Positions 37,362 through 47,307 of a stretch of 64,000 nucleotides of DNA are shown here, one piece after another; the first letter of the stretch is position 1; each line of letters opens with the position of its first letter. The stretch is from Paludisphaera borealis (GTDB lineage: Bacteria; Planctomycetota; Planctomycetia; Isosphaerales; Isosphaeraceae), in contig NZ_CP019082.1 of NCBI RefSeq assembly GCF_001956985.1, positions 3,782,001 through 3,846,000 of the forward strand, given 5' to 3'. Below the pieces are notes generated by a model. The model worked only from the letters and a program-made list of their open reading frames with translations, had not been told where the DNA came from and ran no database searches. A program made the position numbers and the translations under genes.

Positions 37362-37580
37362 CTACTTGGCGGGGGCGCCGCCCTTGGAAAGGGCCTTGGG
37401 GTTGGCCGTGGCGTTCTTCATGTCTTTTTCCATGCCCTTCATCATGTTCTCAAACCCAGCGGGGCGTCCGTCCGGGGTCGGGGCCGTGTTGGGGGGCGGC
37501 GTTGAAGGGGCGCCGTCGTCACAACCGGCGAACGTGAAAACCAGAATCGCGGCGCCAAGCCATCCAGCTAGCGGCTTCAT
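37362..37580 (-). CDS. Small lipoprotein (module C)
   Basis: 72 residues from the ATG at 37580; AAGGAG about ten bases upstream selects it over the longer frame from 37724. The signal MKPLAGWLGAAILVFTFAGC has its lipidated Cys at 20. The mature part has a Pro/Thr stretch, FENMMKGMEKDMKNATAN (short amphipathic helix) and a Lys/Gly/Ala tail. It resembles the module B lipoprotein in length and layout. It follows the module C DUF1559 gene, same strand, with 140 bases between. Confidence 0.8.
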   Translation of the reverse strand: MKPLAGWLGAAILVFTFAGCDDGAPSTPPPNTAPTPDGRPAGFENMMKGMEKDMKNATANPKALSKGGAPAK

Positions 37581-37720
37581 CTCGAGCAAGCTCCTTGAAC
37601 TTAGGTACTGAACCGACCGGAAGTCGCGAAGTCTAAAGGGAATCGCAGGCGCCTTCTTACTGACTGAAGAGGAAGCATTCCCAAGATCCCCTGATCGATC
37701 GCAACAATGAACCCAGCTTA

Positions 37721-38800
37721 TCAATAGGCGTCGGCGCTGATTACTTCACCGCCGTTGCGGGTGCCGATGCCCCAGAACGTCGGGAGGTTGATCGAATCCT
37801 TGAGGAACCGAACCGAGCCGTCAGCCATGCCCAAGTTCACGCCGCCCGGGTGATTGCTGGACGGCGGGGCCGAGCCCAGCGGCCCGGTGAAGCTCAGCCA
37901 GCCTCCCTGGTCCGCCGAATTCGTGCAGGACACGCTGTTCGGGGCGCCGACGTGCGTATAGGCGTTCACCGCGACATGCCACGGATAAGCCGCGAACCAA
38001 GTGTAACCATTGCCGTCGGAACGGGCGGACGGGCTCGTGGGCGGAAGGGCGTTGCAGGCGGCGATGAACTGCATGGCGCCAGTCGCACCGCTACCCGCGA
38101 CGGGACCGGCCGCCGTGAAGATGGCGCGCTTGGCGTCCCTGTCGGCTTTGGTGAGCGCCGGGCTGCCAACGAGGCCGATGAGCCGTTCGCTGAACATCGC
38201 GGTGTTCGAACTCCCGTCCCGGATCGACTCGATCCCGATCGGCCCAAGATTGGAGTCGTTGTACCACCCGTTGGGGATGATCGTTCCGCTGAAGGCTCCG
38301 TTCGCGCCCACCGCGGCGAGCTGGCCCGGGCCGCCGTAGTTGCCCACGTAACTGGTCCCGCCGTTGGGGTCCGCCGGCATCTTCTTGACACCGTCGGAGG
38401 GACAGAGGAAGCCCGCGATCTTGAGCTGGCAGACCGTGTTGTTCCCCTGCTGATACGTATTTCCACCGGCGTTGCCGAAGATCCCCAGCGAAAAATTGAA
38501 CGAGCTGAACGCGGGCTGCTGCTCCATGTAGGGCAGAAGACCGAGTCCCCAGCCGTAGCTCCAGCCCCAACTCTGGTCCGAGGCCGTCGGGAACATCGTC
38601 TGCAACGGCAGCACAGAGTTCGACGAGAGATAGTTGTGGACGGCCAACCCGAGCTGCTTCAGGTTGTTCGTGCACTGGGAGCGGCGGGCGGCCTCTCGGG
38701 CGGACTGCACGGCAGGCAAGAGAAGCGCAATCAAAACGGCGATAATCGCGATGACGACCAAAAGTTCGATCAGCGTGAAACCGAAACGTGGTTTCCTCAT
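37721..38800 (-). CDS. DUF1559 protein with type IV pilin-like N-terminus (module C)
   Basis: 359 residues from the ATG at 38800; GGGAGG seven bases upstream decides it, while the open frame runs 86 codons further up. N-terminus: [16 protein letters not shown], a standard prepilin cleavage site. The DUF1559 domain ends with HPGGVNLGMADGSVRFLKDSIN and a terminal Tyr (ISADAY). The lipoprotein gene follows in the same direction. Its sequence is closest in style to module B among the four copies (many Gly/Asn/Ser), but no tree was made. Confidence 0.93.
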   Translation of the reverse strand: MRKPRFGFTLIELLVVIAIIAVLIALLLPAVQSAREAARRSQCTNNLKQLGLAVHNYLSSNSVLPLQTMFPTASDQSWGWSYGWGLGLLPYMEQQPAFSSFNFSLGIFGNAGGNTYQQGNNTVCQLKIAGFLCPSDGVKKMPADPNGGTSYVGNYGGPGQLAAVGANGAFSGTIIPNGWYNDSNLGPIGIESIRDGSSNTAMFSERLIGLVGSPALTKADRDAKRAIFTAAGPVAGSGATGAMQFIAACNALPPTSPSARSDGNGYTWFAAYPWHVAVNAYTHVGAPNSVSCTNSADQGGWLSFTGPLGSAPPSSNHPGGVNLGMADGSVRFLKDSINLPTFWGIGTRNGGEVISADAY

Positions 38801-39887
38801 GGACGGACCTCCCCGATAAACGCGCGGAAGAAAAGGAAGTGAAAGGCGACGGATCCAATCAACAGGGCGATTGAACCAAGCCCGACCCGCCACGAAAACG
38901 GTCTGGCAGAAGGCGATTGTTCCCCTTCGAATTCGTTCGTCGAATGTCAGCAAGCGAGCCTCACTCATGCAGGATCGCCAAACGCCACGCAAGGCTGGAG
39001 CCGGACACCCACCGAAGACGTTCGCAATCACGTCTCCGATTCTCGCCGGTCGTCCCATCGCTGGAGATCGCCCCCCAGCTCGACAAGACCCGGCGGATCA
39101 TCGTCGGCGTCACCATCACGGGCAAGCCCCCATGGACCGTCCCATCTTGCTTTGATGGACGATCGCGGCCACGCAGCCTAGCATTGACTTGCCTTCCCTT
39201 GACTCGATTCGACGAACGCCGCTTCCATGCCAGATAAATGAAAGGCTGGTAGCTCTTATATCGCCTGATAATCGGCACGGCAAGCATCAGCCCCTCGTAA
39301 CAATATCAATTTTGTAAACCTAATAAATTAGGAGACGCCGCCGTTTCTCGCACGCCTCGAATTCGCTTATTCTTTATAGGAAATGAAGGCCATACGGTTC
39401 ACGATAGCGATCCACGAACATCATCAAGGCACGAACACATGTTGCCGTCGCATCGGTCAAGGATTTGAGCCTCCATCGGGTCGAGGCTCACCGGGATCAT
39501 GTTGGCGCTTCGGGCTTGTATCGGGGCATGCCATCACCCGACGGCGTTATGATGGTTTGCATCCGAGCGCTCGGAATTCGCGGTGAGCGGAAGGGATCAT
39601 TGCATCCGATTTCAATGAATCATGATCATCGGCAACGGCGTCGGCCTCGAAAGAGCCCTCCTGGCAAGCGGTGACGGGAAAATGTGATCGGGATATCCCA
39701 TCAGCTTGCATTACTGCACGGCGAGCGTATATTCACCAGATATTATTTCACCCATATCGCCCAATCGTCCCGTTTTTCCAATCTTAATTCTTGCGAGCGC
39801 CCCTGATTGAGTGGTAGTGTTTCTTACATCCGTCCGAACGGCTGTGCGTTTCACGTTAGGAACAGGTCACATCCACGAGGCACTGCG
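38801..39887. other. Long divergent intergenic region between DUF1559 C and the giant surface protein
   Basis: About 1.09 kb with no supported gene. It has an AT-rich stretch around 39290-39340 that includes the palindrome CCTAATAAATTAGG (39319-39332), a possible operator. A half copy of the palindromic repeat found at 49171-49249 (TGGCGCTTCGGGCTTGTA) lies at 39502-39519. Promoters of both flanking genes must be here. Confidence 0.4.
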
Positions 39888-42800
39888 ATGGTCAACGGCT
39901 ACCTGGGTCAACGTCGGAAGGGCTTGGCGGCGAGGCGGCGGTCGTCGTCGCGGTTCAACTTGGAGGCGCTGGAACGTCGCGAGTTGCTGGCCGTCTGGAC
40001 GGTCGTCAGCAACACCGACACGGGGACGGCCTCGACAACCGACCCGAGCAAGGGGGACCTGCGGTACTGCCTCACGCAGGCGAACACCGACACCAATCCG
40101 GTGATCCAGTTCTCGATCGCGGGGAACACGACGATCCAGTTGACCGGTCCGTTGCCGGCGGTCGCCAAGCCGATGTTGATCGACGCCACGACCCAGGGGA
40201 CGTTCGCGGGGGTGCCGCTGGTCGAGATCGAGGGGAAGCAGATCACGGCCGCCCAGTCGGCGCTGACGATCACGGCGACGGCCGGCGGCACGACCGTCAA
40301 GGGGCTGGCGTTCGACGGCAGCGCGGGGACGGGGATCACGATCCAGGGGAACAGCGCCGGCGGCGGCGACGGCAACACGATCGTCGGCTGCTTCTTCGGC
40401 ACGTCCGACGGCGTCGCGTCCAAGCCCAACCTGGTGGGTCTGAAAATCTTCGGCTCGTCGAACAACACGATCGGCGGGACCACGCAGTTCGCCAGCAACC
40501 TGATCTCGGGCAACACCACCGCCGGCCTCGTCATCGGCGACGCGGGGGTCGCCAACGGCAACCTGGTGGTCGGCAACATCATCGGCCTCGACGTGACGGG
40601 CAAGACCTCGCTGGCCCCCCAGGCGACCGGCGTCCTGGTCGACAAGTCGAGCGGCACGCAGATCCAGGGCAACCTGATCTCGGGCAACACCGGCGACGGC
40701 GTCTGGCTGAACAACGTCAACGGCGCGCCGACCGCCGTGACGATCGTCGGCAACGGCGTCGGCGTCGACACGACGCTGCTCGCGGGGGTCGCCAACGTCT
40801 TCAACGGCATCCACGTCAGCGGGGCTTCCGGGGTCACCATCGGCGGCACGGCGGGGAACTCCCCCAATTTGATCTCGGGCAATACGCTGAACGGAGTCCT
40901 CCTCGATCCCAGCGCCGGCGGCGCGGCGACCACGGGCGTCTTGATCCAGGGGAACCGGATCGGCACGGACCTGAACGGCGCGGTCGCGATCCCCAACAAC
41001 AATGACGGCGTGCAGACGATCGGCACCCAGGGCGTGACGATCGGCGGCTTGACGACCGCGGCGCGGAACCTGATCTCGGGCAACAAGCAGTCGGGCGTCG
41101 AGCTGGCGAACATCACCTTCGGCGCGAACACGATCGCGACGTTGATCCAGGGCAACTGGATCGGCGTCAACGCCAGCGGCACGAACGCGCTGCCGAACGC
41201 CGTGGGGGTCAACCAGAACGGCGGCGACGCCACCACGATCGGCGGGACGGCGGCGGGGGCGGGCAACCTGATCTCGGGCAACACCGGCCAGGGGGTCAGG
41301 ATGGGGACCGGCGATCACTCGCTGGTCCAGGGCAACCTCATCGGCACGAACGCGACCGGCACGGCACCGCTGGGCAACGGCACGGGCCTTCTCTTCGCCA
41401 ACGCCTCGTTCGCGACGATCGGCGGCGCGGCGGCCGGCGCGGGGAACATCATCTCGGGCAACGGCGGCGCGGGGATCGACAGCTTCGTCATCGGCTCGCA
41501 GGCCGAGGTCATCCAGGGCAACTGGATCGGCGTCGTCCCCGGCGCGACCCCGACCTCGCCGGTCAACCCGCTGGGCAACGGCGGCCACGGCGTCCAGATC
41601 TGGGGCCCGATCAACGTGCTGATCGGCGGGACCGGCCCCGGCGAGGGGAACATCATCGCGGCCAACGGCGTGGGGGCGCTCGGCGGCAACGGGATCAACA
41701 CGTTCGGCGAGACCACCGGCCTGGTCGTCGAGGGCAACTTCATCGGCACCGACCGCATCGGCACGCCGGGCCTGGGCAACGGCAACAACGGAGCCAACGG
41801 CGGCAACGGCGTCAGCTTGTTCAGCAACGGCAACACGATCGGCGGAACCGCCCCCGGCGCGGGCAACGTGATCGCCAACAACAGCTCCAACGGCATCGCG
41901 CTGGTCCTCGGGTCGAACAACAATTCGTTCCTCGGCAACTCGATCTACAACAACGGCCAGAAGCCGGTCGGCTTCACGCAGCTCGGGATCAACTTCGGGC
42001 AGAGCAACGAGCCGCTGGTGAACCAGGTCTGGCCCCCCGGCCCCGCGAACAGCGGCCCCAACAACTTCCAGAACTACCCGGTCCTCGACCCGTCGAGCGG
42101 GATCTACGACAACGGGTCGATCGAGATCAAGGGGACGCTGAACGCCAACGTCGGCCAGACCTACCGCGTCGAGTTCTTCGCGAGCCCGACCCAGAACGTG
42201 TCGGGCTTCGGCGAGGGCAAGATCTTCCTGGGGGCGACAGCCGTCGCCGTCACCAACACGACGACGTACACCGCGGCGTTCGACGCCACGCTCACGACCT
42301 CCGCGCCGATCCCGTCGGGCTACTACATCACGGCCACGGCGACCGACGCGCTGGGGAATACGTCGGAGTTCGCCAAGAACATCGTCTCCAAGCAGATCGT
42401 CGACGTCTCGATCGCGGGCGCCGTCGCCTCGAACTTCCCGGGCGACCCGACCAAGGTGATCGTCGGCGGCCAGTTGACTTACACGTTGACCATCACCAAT
42501 TCGAGCCCGGTCGCCGCCAACACGGTGTCGCTGGTCGACACGCTCGATCCCAACGTCGTCTACCAGCCGCTGTCGTCCTCCACGAGCGTCCCGGGCGTCG
42601 TGCTCTCGTACAACTCGGCCGGCGGCACGGTCTCCGCCGTCTTCCCGACGATCGCCGCGGGCCAGACGGTGACGGTCACGATCGTCGCACTGGTGGCGCC
42701 CTCGGCCGCGTCCGGCCCCCCCGCGCCGATCACCAACGCGTTCGCGATCACGACGGCCGACGTGAATTCGAGCCTGAACACCAGCGGCGAGGTCGACACG

Positions 42801-45644
42801 ACCAACGCCCTGCCCGCGGCGGACCTGCGGATCTCGGGTTTCGCGGCCTCGCCCGACGGCGTGATCACGCCGCTCTACGCCGGCGGCGGCTACAGCTACA
42901 GCATCGGCGTGGCGAATCAGGCGGGCCTCTCCGACGCCACCAACGTCGTCGTGACCGACTACCTGCCCGACTCGACCCTCGTCACGTTCGACCCGACCCA
43001 GAACCCGGGCTGGACGCTGCACGCCTCGGGAACCTCGCAATATGCGACCTACGACGTGGGGACCCTGGTCTCGGGCGCGTCCCAGACCTTGACTCTGATC
43101 CTGGGCACGACGGCCGCCGCCGTGGGGCCGCCGCTGAGCAGCTTCGCGACGGTGTTCTCGACGGCCGTCGGCCCGGTCGGCGCGGTCTTCGACCCGAATC
43201 TGGCCAACAACACGTCGGCGACGATCAACACGCCGGTGACGGCCGCCGCCGACGTCCAGGTGACGGTCGTCCCGGACCCGAGCACGGTCTACGCGGGCGA
43301 CAACTTGTCGTACACGATCAACGTGATCAACAACGGCCCCTCGCCGTCGTCGGGGGTCATCCTGACCAACACGGTGCCCGCCGGCACGACGTTCATCTCG
43401 GCGGAGCAAGACGGCGCGCCGCTGGTCGTCACGCCGGTCGACGGCGTGCTCACCTTCAACCTCGGCGGCCTCAACGCCGGAGCGTCGATCAAGCCGATCG
43501 TGATCACGGTCGGCACCGCCGGGATCACCTCGTCCGCCGCCGTCTCGCCGACGACCACGGCGAACCTCGCGTGGACCGAGTTCCCCAACGCGTCGTCGGC
43601 CGCCGACGTCGTCGTCGGGACGGTCACGCCCAAGAGCCAGCTCTCGGTCGCCTTGCAGTCGGACCCGTCGAGCATCTACGTCGGCGGCACGGCGACCTAC
43701 ACCGTGACCGTCGCCAACACCGGCCCGTCCGACGACACCAACGTGACGGCCGTCCTGGTCTTCCCGGCGAACACCATCGTGACGCTCACGCCGGGGACGT
43801 ACACGCTCCAGCAGACCCCGACCAGCCAGATCGTCACCTTCAACCTGGGCAGCCTCGCCGCCGGCGCCTCGGTGCAACGGACGATCGCGTTCACGGCTCT
43901 GCCGGCCGCCGCCGACTCCAGCGGCTCGGGGACCGTCAACGTCTCGGCCACGGTCACAGGCGCCAACTACCCGGCGAACACCTATCCGCCGGCGCTCGCG
44001 GGGACGACCGTCCTGGCGGCGATCAACCTCTCGATCCAGCTCTCCGCCACCCCCAACCTCGCGCAGATCGGCCAGAACCTGGTCTACACGATCCAGGCCA
44101 CCAATAGCGGCCCGTCCACGGCGACGGGAGTCGTCGTCTACAACGCCCTGCCGGCGATCCCGCAATACGTGACGTTCGTCTCGGCGAAATCCAACGGCGT
44201 GCCGATCAACGTCGCCCCCAACGCCAACGGCGTCCTCACCCTGCCGGTGGGAACCCTGACGGCCGGGCAGTCGATCGTCTTCACGATCACCGTCACGACC
44301 ACCAACGCCGCAATCGCCGCCTCGCCGATCTTCAACACCGCCCAGGTCGTCGGCGCCGAGCACGACACGAACCCCGACGACGATCAGAAGACCATCGGCG
44401 TGACCGTCACGCCGGCGGTCGACCTCACCACCACGCTCACCGCCGCGCCCTCGACGGTCGAGGTGGGGGACTATCTGACCTACACGACGACCGTCCTGAA
44501 CTCCGGCCCCTCCAACGCCACCAACCTCACGCTCATCGCCACGATCCCCGCGAACTCGACGTTCGTCTCGGCCTCGCCGGGCGTCACGGTCTCGAACGGC
44601 CGGCTGATCCTCAATATCAGCAACTTGGCCGTGGGGGGCATGGTGGGCTTCCAGTACGTCGTCTCGCCCACCTCGTCGGCCCTCACGACCGGCACCCTCG
44701 TCAGCTTAGCCACCGCCCAGACGTCCGAGGCCATCATCAACCCGAGCACGAGCCAGACGTCGCTGACGATCCCGGTCATCGACCGTTACGGCATCATCCA
44801 GCTCGCCTCGGCGTCGTACACCGTCAATGAAGACGCGGGCTCGGTCGCGATCGTCGTGAACCGCGTCGGCGGGTCGCGCGGGACCGTGACCGTCGATTAC
44901 GCGACCGTCGCCGTCAACGCCGTGCCGGGGTTCGACTTCACCCCCGTCTCGGGGACCCTGACCTTCGCCGACGGCGTCACGACCCAGACGATCGTCGTGC
45001 CGATCCTGGCGAACCCGTACGACGCCCACAACGAGCTGTTCAACGTCGTGCTCTCGAACGTGACCCCCGCCGCCGCGCTGCTGGGCTCGCCGAGCACCAC
45101 CCTGGTGACGATCATCGACACCGATCCCAACACCACGCCGCTCACCGTCGGCCAGGCCACGTGGCAAGGGACTGCGACGACCATCACGGCGATCAAGGTG
45201 ACCTTCAACCAGCCGCTCGCGCCGGCGACCGCCGTCAACCCCGCCAACTTCCTGGTCGTCGGCGTCGGACCGGACAATCGGTACGGCACGGCCGACGACT
45301 ATTCCATCGGCCTGACGCCGACCTACGACCCGTCGACCTTCACGGTCACGCTCACCCCGTGGGAGCCGATCGTCGGCAACACGTTCTATCACCTGACCCT
45401 GGTGGGGACCTCGGGCGGCCTCGTGAACCTCGGCGGGACGTCGCTCAGCGGCGACGGCGCGACCGCCGGCACCGACAACCAATCCTCCCTGGCGCGGGGA
45501 CCAGCCTCAAGTACTACACCGCGGCCGGCGACCTGGTCACCCTGGGCGTCAGCGGCGGCGGGTTCCTCGACGACCTTCTGGACGGCTCGAATTCCGGCGA
45601 GCAGCTCGTGCTCGTCGACCATGTCGCGGGGCACACCACGCTGA
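39888..45644 (+). CDS. Giant LEPR-XLL surface protein: beta-helix, DUF11 repeats and Calx-beta (frameshifted at 3' end)
   Basis: 1918 residues as read from the ATG at 39888 (GAGG seven bases upstream). The N-terminus carries the planctomycete LEPR-XLL-type motif LEALERRELLA (25-35). Residues about 137-690 form right-handed beta-helix rungs with NLISGNT, TIGGT and VQGNLIGT motifs; about 834-1634 are six or so DUF11 domains (TYTVTVANTGPSDDTN); about 1634-1742 is a Calx-beta domain (YTVNEDAGSVAIVVNRVGG) and then an Ig-like segment. The last 50 codons after the G-run at 45496-45499 are nonsense in this frame; the real C-terminus continues in the -1 frame. An extracellular adhesin or surface-layer role is inferred. 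Confidence 0.85.
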   Translation: MVNGYLGQRRKGLAARRRSSSRFNLEALERRELLAVWTVVSNTDTGTASTTDPSKGDLRYCLTQANTDTNPVIQFSIAGNTTIQLTGPLPAVAKPMLIDATTQGTFAGVPLVEIEGKQITAAQSALTITATAGGTTVKGLAFDGSAGTGITIQGNSAGGGDGNTIVGCFFGTSDGVASKPNLVGLKIFGSSNNTIGGTTQFASNLISGNTTAGLVIGDAGVANGNLVVGNIIGLDVTGKTSLAPQATGVLVDKSSGTQIQGNLISGNTGDGVWLNNVNGAPTAVTIVGNGVGVDTTLLAGVANVFNGIHVSGASGVTIGGTAGNSPNLISGNTLNGVLLDPSAGGAATTGVLIQGNRIGTDLNGAVAIPNNNDGVQTIGTQGVTIGGLTTAARNLISGNKQSGVELANITFGANTIATLIQGNWIGVNASGTNALPNAVGVNQNGGDATTIGGTAAGAGNLISGNTGQGVRMGTGDHSLVQGNLIGTNATGTAPLGNGTGLLFANASFATIGGAAAGAGNIISGNGGAGIDSFVIGSQAEVIQGNWIGVVPGATPTSPVNPLGNGGHGVQIWGPINVLIGGTGPGEGNIIAANGVGALGGNGINTFGETTGLVVEGNFIGTDRIGTPGLGNGNNGANGGNGVSLFSNGNTIGGTAPGAGNVIANNSSNGIALVLGSNNNSFLGNSIYNNGQKPVGFTQLGINFGQSNEPLVNQVWPPGPANSGPNNFQNYPVLDPSSGIYDNGSIEIKGTLNANVGQTYRVEFFASPTQNVSGFGEGKIFLGATAVAVTNTTTYTAAFDATLTTSAPIPSGYYITATATDALGNTSEFAKNIVSKQIVDVSIAGAVASNFPGDPTKVIVGGQLTYTLTITNSSPVAANTVSLVDTLDPNVVYQPLSSSTSVPGVVLSYNSAGGTVSAVFPTIAAGQTVTVTIVALVAPSAASGPPAPITNAFAITTADVNSSLNTSGEVDTTNALPAADLRISGFAASPDGVITPLYAGGGYSYSIGVANQAGLSDATNVVVTDYLPDSTLVTFDPTQNPGWTLHASGTSQYATYDVGTLVSGASQTLTLILGTTAAAVGPPLSSFATVFSTAVGPVGAVFDPNLANNTSATINTPVTAAADVQVTVVPDPSTVYAGDNLSYTINVINNGPSPSSGVILTNTVPAGTTFISAEQDGAPLVVTPVDGVLTFNLGGLNAGASIKPIVITVGTAGITSSAAVSPTTTANLAWTEFPNASSAADVVVGTVTPKSQLSVALQSDPSSIYVGGTATYTVTVANTGPSDDTNVTAVLVFPANTIVTLTPGTYTLQQTPTSQIVTFNLGSLAAGASVQRTIAFTALPAAADSSGSGTVNVSATVTGANYPANTYPPALAGTTVLAAINLSIQLSATPNLAQIGQNLVYTIQATNSGPSTATGVVVYNALPAIPQYVTFVSAKSNGVPINVAPNANGVLTLPVGTLTAGQSIVFTITVTTTNAAIAASPIFNTAQVVGAEHDTNPDDDQKTIGVTVTPAVDLTTTLTAAPSTVEVGDYLTYTTTVLNSGPSNATNLTLIATIPANSTFVSASPGVTVSNGRLILNISNLAVGGMVGFQYVVSPTSSALTTGTLVSLATAQTSEAIINPSTSQTSLTIPVIDRYGIIQLASASYTVNEDAGSVAIVVNRVGGSRGTVTVDYATVAVNAVPGFDFTPVSGTLTFADGVTTQTIVVPILANPYDAHNELFNVVLSNVTPAAALLGSPSTTLVTIIDTDPNTTPLTVGQATWQGTATTITAIKVTFNQPLAPATAVNPANFLVVGVGPDNRYGTADDYSIGLTPTYDPSTFTVTLTPWEPIVGNTFYHLTLVGTSGGLVNLGGTSLSGDGATAGTDNQSSLARGPASSTTPRPATWSPWASAAAGSSTTFWTARIPASSSCSSTMSRGTPR

Positions 45645-46015
45645 CCGGCGCCGTGGCCAAGAGCAAGTTCGGCACCGGCCGCGCGTACCTCGGCTACACG
45701 ATCTACGGGCTCGGCAATTTCGGCGAGGTGAAGGTCAAGATGTACGCCCCGCCGTTCCTCGTCGACCGCTACCCGTTCTCGCCCGGCGCCGCGATCACCC
45801 AGGTGAGCAATGGCTCCGTCGTCCGCCTGGACGGTCAGGTCGTCAAGACGGGACGCCCGGTCCGGAACCATCCGCAACTCGTCCCGACCACGCGCCGGCC
45901 CCTCCCGACCCGCGTCCCGGCCGCGCCGAAGACGGCCCGACACGTCGCGACCGTCCCCCGAACGATCGCCGCCCGGGCCGCCCTCCCGCGGCCGTTCCTC
46001 GCCTTCCATCATTGA
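45497..46015 (+). pseudogene. C-terminal part of the giant surface protein in the -1 frame
   Basis: From GTSLKYYTAAGDLVTLGVSGGG onward this frame gives well-formed protein to a stop at 46015, about 172 residues: DGSNSGEQLVLVDHVAG, TGAVAKSKFGTGRAYLG, and a Lys/Arg/Pro tail. It joins the upstream reading frame exactly if one more G is added to the GGGG run (45496-45499). So it is the displaced end of one gene, not a separate one. No canonical X-XXY-YYZ slippery site is present, which points to an indel or sequence error. Confidence 0.75.
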
Positions 46016-46062
46016 GAGTTCCGGGACGGAAACCATGGAAGGTCGATGCCGATCGGGTGGCG

Positions 46063-46146
46063 CGGCTCGGCCTTCTTCCGTGGAGTGCGGAAGCTTGCTC
46101 CCGCATGGGCCGCGTGGTCAGCGCGGCGGCGAGCCGCCGCACTCCA
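46063..46146 (+). repeat. Double-hairpin REP-like element, copy 2
   Basis: CGGCTCGGCCTTCTTCCG leads into an outer stem TGGAGTGCGG / CCGCACTCCA with inner hairpins GCGGAAGC...GCTCCCGC and GCGGCGGC...GCCGCCGC. It is the reverse-orientation partner of 37157-37230, diverged at some bases but with compensating changes in the outer stem (GCGCGG to GTGCGG with CCGCAC). Confidence 0.7.
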
Positions 46147-47307
46147 CATCGGCGTCCGCTTCCAAATCTCGCCTCAAATCTTGTGCAGAACACGATTGAG
46201 GCTGAAGGCCGGGTGGGGGTCGTCGGTTCCAGCACGGATCTCGGGCCCGCAAACGAGGGTTTCAACATACGCCTCGAAGCGCCACGCCCCTCATCCGGCC
46301 TTCGGCCAACTTCTCCCGGGGGAGAAGGATGTTTGTGTCGTCATTTTTTGATGCTTATGCGCACCGCCCACGCCCGAGACCGTGAGGCGATACAACCGAT
46401 CGGTCTCTTCACGTCGTCGACGTCGCGCCAGTCCGAATCATTACGTTCTTAAAACTTATAGAACATCGATTCCGAATACTTGACAAACGGGTCGGCGAGG
46501 GTCAAATTCAACATCGTTCCATCACGTGTGGGCCCCCTCTCGACCCCGGATTTCCGCTCCGGGCGCGCCCCTTCTCGACGAGGCCCCCACGGGGACGTTC
46601 AAGTCTCCCAGGCCGACGGGCCGCCTCGACACGAGCGAGGAGAGGACATTGAGACGAGCTGATTCCGATCGATCGAAGATGGGCGACGCGCGACCGGGGC
46701 TTGCTCGACCTCGCGGCGTCCGAATTCTTACGTATTCAGGCATGAATTCGGCAGCCATCCGAATTCTTAAATCCTTAAGATCCAACAAACAAACAGGGAT
46801 GTCTTGACATTCGGATCGATTCGCGATTCAATCGGCGTTGCGGTTCAAAGTCTCTTGCATCCTCTCTCACAAGCTGGACCACGACCTAAGGACGCGGCCT
46901 CAACGGCCGAGACGTCCCTGGCGGGACCTCCCGGAACAAACCGTCGAGCCGCTCGCTGCGCCCGTCGGGCGAAACGAATCGCACGCTCAAGCCCCACGAA
47001 GCCGCGGGGCGACGATCGATTCGCTTGCGCCTCGAAGTTCGGCGACCGCGACGCTTCATTAAGTCGTTACGTCTTGCTTCGTTGAACCGACGAAGGACGG
47101 GCGGAGGCCCGGCGCGGGTCGACCGCGACCTCTTCAAGGAACTGCCACGCACTTCACCAGGATCGGAGGCGTCCTCGGCCCGAGTTTTGCAGCGTCTCGA
47201 GATTGCGGTCCGAGGTTCTTCCAAATCGGCGCTCGCAGCGCGCCGATCCGGAACGGCCTCGACAGCCGGTTCATGTCTTTTTCTCCTACTCTGGAGGTTC
47301 TCGTTCG
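46147..47307. other. Long upstream region of module D
   Basis: About 1.16 kb with no supported gene. It holds a small palindrome, CTTCTCCCGGGGGAGAAGG (46311-46329), similar to the stem in the inverted pair at 60.6 and 62.3 kb. TTGACA at 46804-46809 with TTCAAT 17 bases on is a possible promoter. GGAGG before 47308 serves the DUF1559 gene. Confidence 0.4.
46804..46832 (+). promoter_or_regulatory. Possible sigma-70-like promoter upstream of DUF1559 D
   Basis: TTGACA, 17-base spacer, TTCAAT (four of six to TATAAT). It is about 475 bases before the DUF1559 start codon, a similar distance to the TTGACA candidate upstream of module B. Weak evidence. Confidence 0.25.

Noticed and set aside
37581-37724. 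Longer start for the module C lipoprotein
   Set aside because: The extension would place the lipobox 68 residues in, destroying the signal; the ATG at 37580 has its own ribosome site.
39867-44363. 1498-codon open frame on the minus strand under the giant surface protein
   Set aside because: Antisense shadow; Arg/Val/Gly/Asp-rich with no domain, while the + strand shows clear beta-helix and DUF11 repeats.
45480-45510. Programmed -1 ribosomal frameshift
   Set aside because: No X-XXY-YYZ slippery heptamer and no obvious downstream pseudoknot; an indel in the G-run explains it more simply.
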